DNA from: an uncultured Gemmatimonadota bacterium
GTDB taxonomy: Bacteria > Gemmatimonadota > Gemmatimonadetes > Gemmatimonadales > Gemmatimonadaceae
Assembly (NCBI GenBank): GCA_903900795.1
Contig: CAIUOO010000400.1
Location: forward strand, 1-49,885
Direction of reading: 5' to 3'
DNA: 49,885 nt
A program made the position numbers and the translations under genes. Positions 48,523-49,885 of this stretch are shown here, piece after piece. The notes beneath the pieces are model-generated. The model worked only from the letters and a program-made list of their open reading frames with translations, was not told the DNA's origin and did no database searches. Position 1 is the stretch's first letter, and each line of letters starts with the position of its first letter.

Positions 48523-49885
48523 CTACTCCGCCTGGATACGCATCACGAACGTGAGACGCCGCGGCAGTCCGGGCTCGAAATAGCGCGCACGCGTCGCATT
48601 GATCACCACCGAGCCGGCGTAGCGACGATCGAACACGTTTTCGATGCCGAGCGTCGGCTCGAGTCGTACGTGGCCCAGGCGTGGGGCCGTGTAGCCGGCG
48701 CGCATATTCCACGCCGCGTAGCCGGCGGCGAACACCGTACTCGCATCGTCGGCACTCACGCGCGACGACGCGGTGCCGTCGATGGTGGCGAACCATCCGG
48801 CGCGACGTGCGGTGACGTACGCCTGCAGCAGGTGCGCGGGAATGCCCGGAATCACCTTGCCGTCGTAGTTCGCCGCGCCCACGCGGTACGTGTCGAATGC
48901 AAAGCGCGACCAGGTGTGCGACACGCCGACATCGAACACCGATGTCGAGGCATTGAGGTTGGTTTCAACGCCTAGTCTCGACGTACGTCCTGCGTTGCGG
49001 AAGGCACGGCGACCCGGCTGATTCGGCACGTCGAACGGCACCAATTCATCGAGTACGGTTGCACGGAACAACGCCACGTCGGCACGAAGCCGTGACCACA
49101 GCATGCCCTGCACCCCCACTTCGGCCGTGCGTGTACGCTGGGGATCGAGCAACGCGTTCAGGCCGGCCGCGCCGTTGTCCTGATTGGTGAGTTCGGTGAT
49201 CGTGGGCGTTTCGAAGGCCGTGCTCAGGTTTGCATACACCGACACGAGCGGTCGCGCGCGCCACGAAAGGCCGAGCATGGGGCTGACCGCACTCAGCACA
49301 CGCTCGCCGGAGTCGTTGAGATTGGTCGCCGTGATGAAGCGGTCGCGCACCGCAAAGTTCACGCGGTCGTAACGCAGCGCTGCGCTGGCGAAGAGCCGAT
49401 GTGGCGCTTCCACCTCGGCGCGCACATAACCGCCCAGTCCACCCACGCGCTCCTGTTGATTGAGGCGAATGGCGCCCCGCTCGTTGCCGGGCTTCGGGCA
49501 GAGCGTGGTGGCCGGCGCGGTGGCCGCGAGGGTGGCGCAGTTCTCGAAGTTCAAGCGATCGTCCACCTGCCGCTGCGCATCGACACCGCCGCCGAGGCGG
49601 ACCGGCCATGGCAATCGGGTGCTACGGAATGCGCCATGCAGCGACCCACCGGCCACGCGCCGATCCACGGCGACGACGGCGAACGGCAATGGATTGTCGA
49701 GCGTGCGTGTGCCCACGAAGAGCGACGCATTGAGCGTGTTGGGGCCGTCGCCGCGCGCCGCCAGCAGCGAGAGCTGTGAGTGCTCCACCGCTTTCCGGGA
49801 GCGACGCGTGATGTTCAACGAATCGGGCAACCGCGGATTGCGCGCCAGCTCAGCCGCCGTGAGCGCCCCGGTATTTTCGGCGCGT
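48523..49885 (-). CDS. TonB-dependent outer-membrane receptor, C-terminal part (partial)
   Basis: The reading frame is open from the right edge of the window to a stop at 48523, giving the last 453 residues or so. They form beta-barrel strands with the typical pattern of TonB-dependent receptors: GGYVRAEVEAPHRLFASAALRYDRV, LVSVYANLSTAFETPTITEL, RTAEVGVQG, and GIENVFDRRYAGSVVINATRARYFEPGLPRRLTFVMRI near the end. The FETPT-EL strand resembles siderophore/metal receptor barrels. The plug and TonB box are outside the window, and the substrate is unknown. Confidence 0.88.
   Translation of the reverse strand, partial: RAENTGALTAAELARNPRLPDSLNITRRSRKAVEHSQLSLLAARGDGPNTLNASLFVGTRTLDNPLPFAVVAVDRRVAGGSLHGAFRSTRLPWPVRLGGGVDAQRQVDDRLNFENCATLAATAPATTLCPKPGNERGAIRLNQQERVGGLGGYVRAEVEAPHRLFASAALRYDRVNFAVRDRFITATNLNDSGERVLSAVSPMLGLSWRARPLVSVYANLSTAFETPTITELTNQDNGAAGLNALLDPQRTRTAEVGVQGMLWSRLRADVALFRATVLDELVPFDVPNQPGRRAFRNAGRTSRLGVETNLNASTSVFDVGVSHTWSRFAFDTYRVGAANYDGKVIPGIPAHLLQAYVTARRAGWFATIDGTASSRVSADDASTVFAAGYAAWNMRAGYTAPRLGHVRLEPTLGIENVFDRRYAGSVVINATRARYFEPGLPRRLTFVMRIQAE

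Noticed and set aside
1-49885. CRISPR array, phage or transposon genes, tRNA or rRNA genes
   Set aside because: The only regular tandem repeats found are coding (15-bp leader repeat, triplet and 9-bp repeats) and have no spacers. No transposase, integrase other than XerC, or cloverleaf-like or rRNA sequence was recognised.

Overview
The window is about two-thirds G+C, densely coded, with short intergenic gaps and many ATGA/GTGA/TGATG start-stop overlaps. The gene set points to a Gram-negative, diderm, high-GC bacterium: a PilQ secretin, TolC and HlyD homologues, a lipoprotein and a TonB-dependent receptor. The style of the locus fits Gemmatimonadota (Gemmatimonas-like), but that is an inference from gene content; no rRNA or tRNA gene was seen. 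There is no CRISPR array, phage or insertion sequence.

Positions 1-8000, mostly minus strand, are housekeeping genes. After the last 30 codons of a plus-strand PLP-dependent dehydratase come aroC-aroK-DUF494-topA and then trmFO-xerC (listed in transcription order, right to left). TopA carries an unusual lysine/alanine-rich, histone-H1-like N-terminal tail of about 106 residues.

Positions 8150-24825 form one large minus-strand type IV pilus locus. In transcription order it holds a PilS-like kinase, a PilR/NtrC-like sigma-54 activator, a pilin-like gene, two almost identical major pilin genes, a second histidine kinase, minor pilins of the PilV/PilW/PilX type, pilMNOPQ and a large beta-rich lipoprotein. 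Each twin pilin has its own good sigma-54 promoter and its own TTGCA-N3-TGCAA inverted repeat about 95-100 bp further upstream. Variants of the repeat also lie just upstream of the pilS-like gene. Together these outline a local PilR regulon. The PilV-like gene has a perfect 7 x 15-bp tandem repeat inside its prepilin leader.

Positions 24928-32481, plus strand, hold a CNNM/CorC-type membrane protein, an ArfB-like ribosome rescue factor, a doubtful exported ORF, and a complete ABC-HlyD-TolC type I secretion operon. The ABC protein has a normal-looking membrane domain, but its nucleotide-binding domain lacks the Walker A lysine, the Q-loop glutamine, the LSGGQ signature and the Walker B glutamate.

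Positions 32546-49885 are mixed. In order they hold a CPXCG zinc-ribbon protein, a CHAD-CYTH protein in reversed domain order, an acidic-tailed protein, HslR, an OmpR-type regulator, a receiver-like small protein, a RidA protein divergent from a D-threonine aldolase/D-serine dehydratase-like enzyme, YbaK, DNA polymerase IV, a small membrane protein, a PAS-GAF histidine kinase, a P1B-type ATPase, a long acyl-CoA dehydrogenase, SppA, an 85-bp palindromic element, a small hypothetical protein and the C-terminal part of a TonB-dependent receptor that runs off the right edge.
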